Positions 12,698 to 14,651 of a DNA stretch of 14,651 bases are shown here, piece by piece. The notes beneath the pieces are model-generated. The model was not told the origin of the DNA and searched no databases. It worked only from the letters and a program-made list of their open reading frames with translations. Location of the stretch: assembly GCA_910584605.1 (NCBI GenBank), contig CAJUAW010000068.1, positions 1 to 14,651 on the forward strand, read 5' to 3'. This DNA is from an uncultured Oscillospiraceae bacterium. GTDB taxonomy: Bacteria; Bacillota_A; Clostridia; Oscillospirales; Oscillospiraceae. A program made the translations under genes and the position numbers. Within the stretch, counting starts at the first letter, position 1, and each line of letters opens with the position of its first letter.

Positions 12698-14651
12698 CTA
12701 AAAACGGTGGACCCAGCCCGACAGGAGCCAGACGGGGGCCAGCCAGGTGAGCATGTACACCAGCAGGTTCAGGGGGGACAGGGAGCTGTAGGCCGCCGCC
12801 GAGGTGAGGTAGGCGGCCAGGGCCAGCCCCAGGGTGGAGGCGGCGCAGCACAGCACCCCACCCAGCTGGGCGGCCCATCGCAGCCGCTTGGCGGCGGCGA
12901 TGGCCTCAGCAAAGGGGAGCAGTCCCTCCCGGCACAGCAGGGCGGTGAGCACCCCGTCGTGCTCCTGGTCCGGATCGGACAGCTCCCGGCGGCGCTCCAC
13001 TCCGGGGAAGGCCATCCGGTCCGCCGCCAGCTTGAACCGCTGCTGGAGCATGGCGGGGATCAGGTTGAAGTCCCGGGTGGCCAGCACTGGCTCCACCTTC
13101 TCCAGCATCAGAGCCTCCAAGGCGGGGAAGACGGTGTCGGGCAGGGTGTAGCTCAGGGCGAAGATGCCCGCCAGCCGCCCGTCGATGGCGCAGAAGACGG
13201 CGCTCTTCACGTTCAGTCCCTGGGGCAGGCGGACCTCCATCAGCTTCATGAAGGCGGCGGAGCCCACCAGCACCTGGTCCCCCCGGATATTGCCGGACAG
13301 CCCGCCCCCCTCGTGGTACTGGAGGCCCTCGGCGTTGCGCATCAGCCCGCCCATGGCCCGCAGCTGGTCGTGAAAGAGGGGGGCCAGGGCGCTGCCCGAG
13401 GCCCGGATGAGGGTGGCGGTGTAGGCCACCACCCGCTCGGCGGGAAAGTCGGACATGAGCTTATAGCCATTGAGCTCCACATAGCCGGGCGGGAACAGGT
13501 CCCCGTCGGTGAGGAGCACGCAGCAGCCGTTCCGGGAGGCGGCCGCGCCGGTCCAGCCGGCCAGGGCGGCCCCGCTGGCGGACAGGCGGCGGGCGGTCTT
13601 GTGGAAGGCCCGTCCGTAGACCACCGCCCCTCCGAAGGCGGCGGTGGCGGTGAACAGGGCGGACAGGGACCAGACCAGCCGCTCCGGGCGGCCGTCCCCC
13701 ACCGAGGCCATCAGGGCGAAGACCAGGTCCCCCAGGGCCAGCAGGGGACAGAACCGGCGAAATATCCGCTGGACCCCGTCGTCGGCCTGGATCTGACTGC
13801 CAAAATCCTCCTGGGTGCCCGACCACTTGGCATAGGTGTCCTTGTCGTTCCACCGGGCCGGGTCCAGGGTGATGCGGTAGGGGGTGGAGGCGGCGGCGGC
13901 GGTGCGGCAGCTCAGCCGCAGGCCGCATTTTTTGTGGTAGGAGCCGTGGAGCAGAAAAAACAGCCCCGCAAGACAGACCAGGGTGTAGGGCAGGCGCTGG
14001 GGCGGCTCCTCGCTCAGGGCCAGCTGGACTCCGTCGGCCAGGGTGAAGGCGCAGGCCAGGGCGGAGAGGGTGTCCATGCCGAACTTTAAAAAGCAGGCCC
14101 GGGCGATCCCGGCCAGCAGCACGTCCAGGGCCAGCAGCACCCCCGCCCCCAGCAGTCCCGCAGAGAGCAGGCACTGGAGCTGGGGCTGGTCCAGAGGCTG
14201 GGGGAAGATCAGACCCGCCGCCGGGGCCAGGGTCTGGACCAGGGCGGCCGCCCACAGCAGAAGGATCAGCAGCGACCGGGTACGCATCCACTTCAGCCCC
14301 TTGCCGTACCGCCGGGCCAGGTCGCCGGGGGGCGTGTCGGGAGGGGGAGGCTCCTGCCGCTTGGGCCGGCGGGGAGGCCGGGGCTGGACCGGCTCCTCCT
14401 CCTGGTCGGTGCCGGGGATGAGCCGTTCCAGACGGCGGATCTCCACCCGGTCGTTGGACTCCTCCTCTTCAAACATGTGACCGGCATAGTCGTCCGCCTT
14501 CTGGTTCAGGTCGTGGACCAGGGCGGACAGCCGTCCCCGCTTTTTGGGGAAGGGGGTGATGTTCTCCGGCTGGGCCTCCGGCGGCTCCTCGGGGGGGAAC
14601 CGCTCGTCCTCAACGCGCTCCGGCCTGTCTGGCTCCTCCGGCTCCTCGGGC
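12698..14651 (-). CDS. P-type ATPase-like membrane protein lacking catalytic motifs (5' end outside window)
   Basis: The frame is open from the TAG at 12698-12700 through the right edge. The only in-window ATG near the 5' end (14476) has no ribosome binding site, and the 58 codons upstream stay open, reading a Pro/Glu-rich stretch then P-K-K-R-G-R-L. Residues below count from that Met. Residues 1-60 are acidic and Pro-rich (cytoplasmic linker). Hydrophobic segments lie at about 68-90, 100-124, 132-150 and 160-178, two more before the catalytic region, and two at the C-terminus, as in heavy-metal P-type pumps. At the phosphorylation site D-K-T-G-T is replaced by D324-G-D326-L-F-P-P-G. The N-domain-like G-G-G-L-S-G-N-I-R-G-D-Q-V-L-V-G-S is kept near 390-405. 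T-G-D is T-R-D (467-469), G-D-G-x-N-D is H-D-G-V-L-T (near 506-511), and no T-G-E-S is seen. Transport activity is therefore unlikely. A regulatory or scaffold pseudoenzyme, or a HAD-type hydrolase, is possible. Confidence 0.6.
   Translation of the reverse strand, partial: PEEPEEPDRPERVEDERFPPEEPPEAQPENITPFPKKRGRLSALVHDLNQKADDYAGHMFEEEESNDRVEIRRLERLIPGTDQEEEPVQPRPPRRPKRQEPPPPDTPPGDLARRYGKGLKWMRTRSLLILLLWAAALVQTLAPAAGLIFPQPLDQPQLQCLLSAGLLGAGVLLALDVLLAGIARACFLKFGMDTLSALACAFTLADGVQLALSEEPPQRLPYTLVCLAGLFFLLHGSYHKKCGLRLSCRTAAAASTPYRITLDPARWNDKDTYAKWSGTQEDFGSQIQADDGVQRIFRRFCPLLALGDLVFALMASVGDGRPERLVWSLSALFTATAAFGGAVVYGRAFHKTARRLSASGAALAGWTGAAASRNGCCVLLTDGDLFPPGYVELNGYKLMSDFPAERVVAYTATLIRASGSALAPLFHDQLRAMGGLMRNAEGLQYHEGGGLSGNIRGDQVLVGSAAFMKLMEVRLPQGLNVKSAVFCAIDGRLAGIFALSYTLPDTVFPALEALMLEKVEPVLATRDFNLIPAMLQQRFKLAADRMAFPGVERRRELSDPDQEHDGVLTALLCREGLLPFAEAIAAAKRLRWAAQLGGVLCCAASTLGLALAAYLTSAAAYSSLSPLNLLVYMLTWLAPVWLLSGWVHRF

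Noticed and set aside
12653..14089. A 478-codon plus-strand open frame opposite the P-type ATPase-like gene.
   Set aside because: It starts inside the bidirectional terminator, is extremely rich in Gly, Gln and Pro, and shows no domain. The minus strand shows membrane helices and P-type motifs.
12698..14651. Annotation as a functional heavy-metal-transporting P-type ATPase.
   Set aside because: The phosphorylation, phosphatase and hinge motifs are all altered and no C-P-C metal site was seen in the membrane segments, so transport is not supported.

Overview
The window is high-GC DNA (roughly 60-65 % by eye) with strong AGGAGG-type ribosome binding sites, S-layer-homology (SLH) surface proteins and Bacillota-style chemotaxis and flagellar genes. 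This fits a motile Gram-positive bacterium of the Eubacteriales, most likely Oscillospiraceae (Oscillibacter, Intestinimonas or Flavonifractor-like). The family-level placement is inference from gene content and style, not from a search.

Layout. The left edge holds the first codons of a CheA-type chemotaxis histidine kinase on the minus strand. A 257-base divergent region follows. For cheA it carries overlapping sigma-D-like and sigma-A-like promoters. For the plus strand it carries a sigma-A-like promoter, a palindrome over its -10 box, and a leader with two mutually exclusive GC-rich hairpins. The plus-strand run then reads: a FliK-like (hook-length control) protein; a small FlhB C-terminal-domain protein (YlqH type) overlapping it by 14 bases; a PilZ protein with both c-di-GMP-binding motifs; a 1924-residue secreted protein with N-terminal SLH domains, a predicted beta-helix and many Ig/FN3-like modules; and, after a strong hairpin, a 1331-residue secreted protein with a Big_2 domain, five tandem cadherin/Big_9-like repeats and C-terminal SLH domains. 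A perfect bidirectional terminator separates this from a convergent minus-strand gene that leaves the window on the right. That gene encodes a membrane protein with the fold signature of a P-type ATPase but without its catalytic motifs.

How the genes may work together. The flagellar export accessories, the c-di-GMP receptor and the two wall-anchored giants lie in the same direction with short spacings, so they may form one motility/cell-surface unit, with cheA divergent from it. The most unusual items are the P-type ATPase pseudoenzyme with a conserved-looking D-G-D-L-F-P-P-G at the phosphorylation site, the low-GC island at the 3' end of the first surface-protein gene that coincides with one of two tandem homologous modules, and the attenuator-like leader. 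No RNA genes, insertion sequences, CRISPR arrays or prophage genes were seen.
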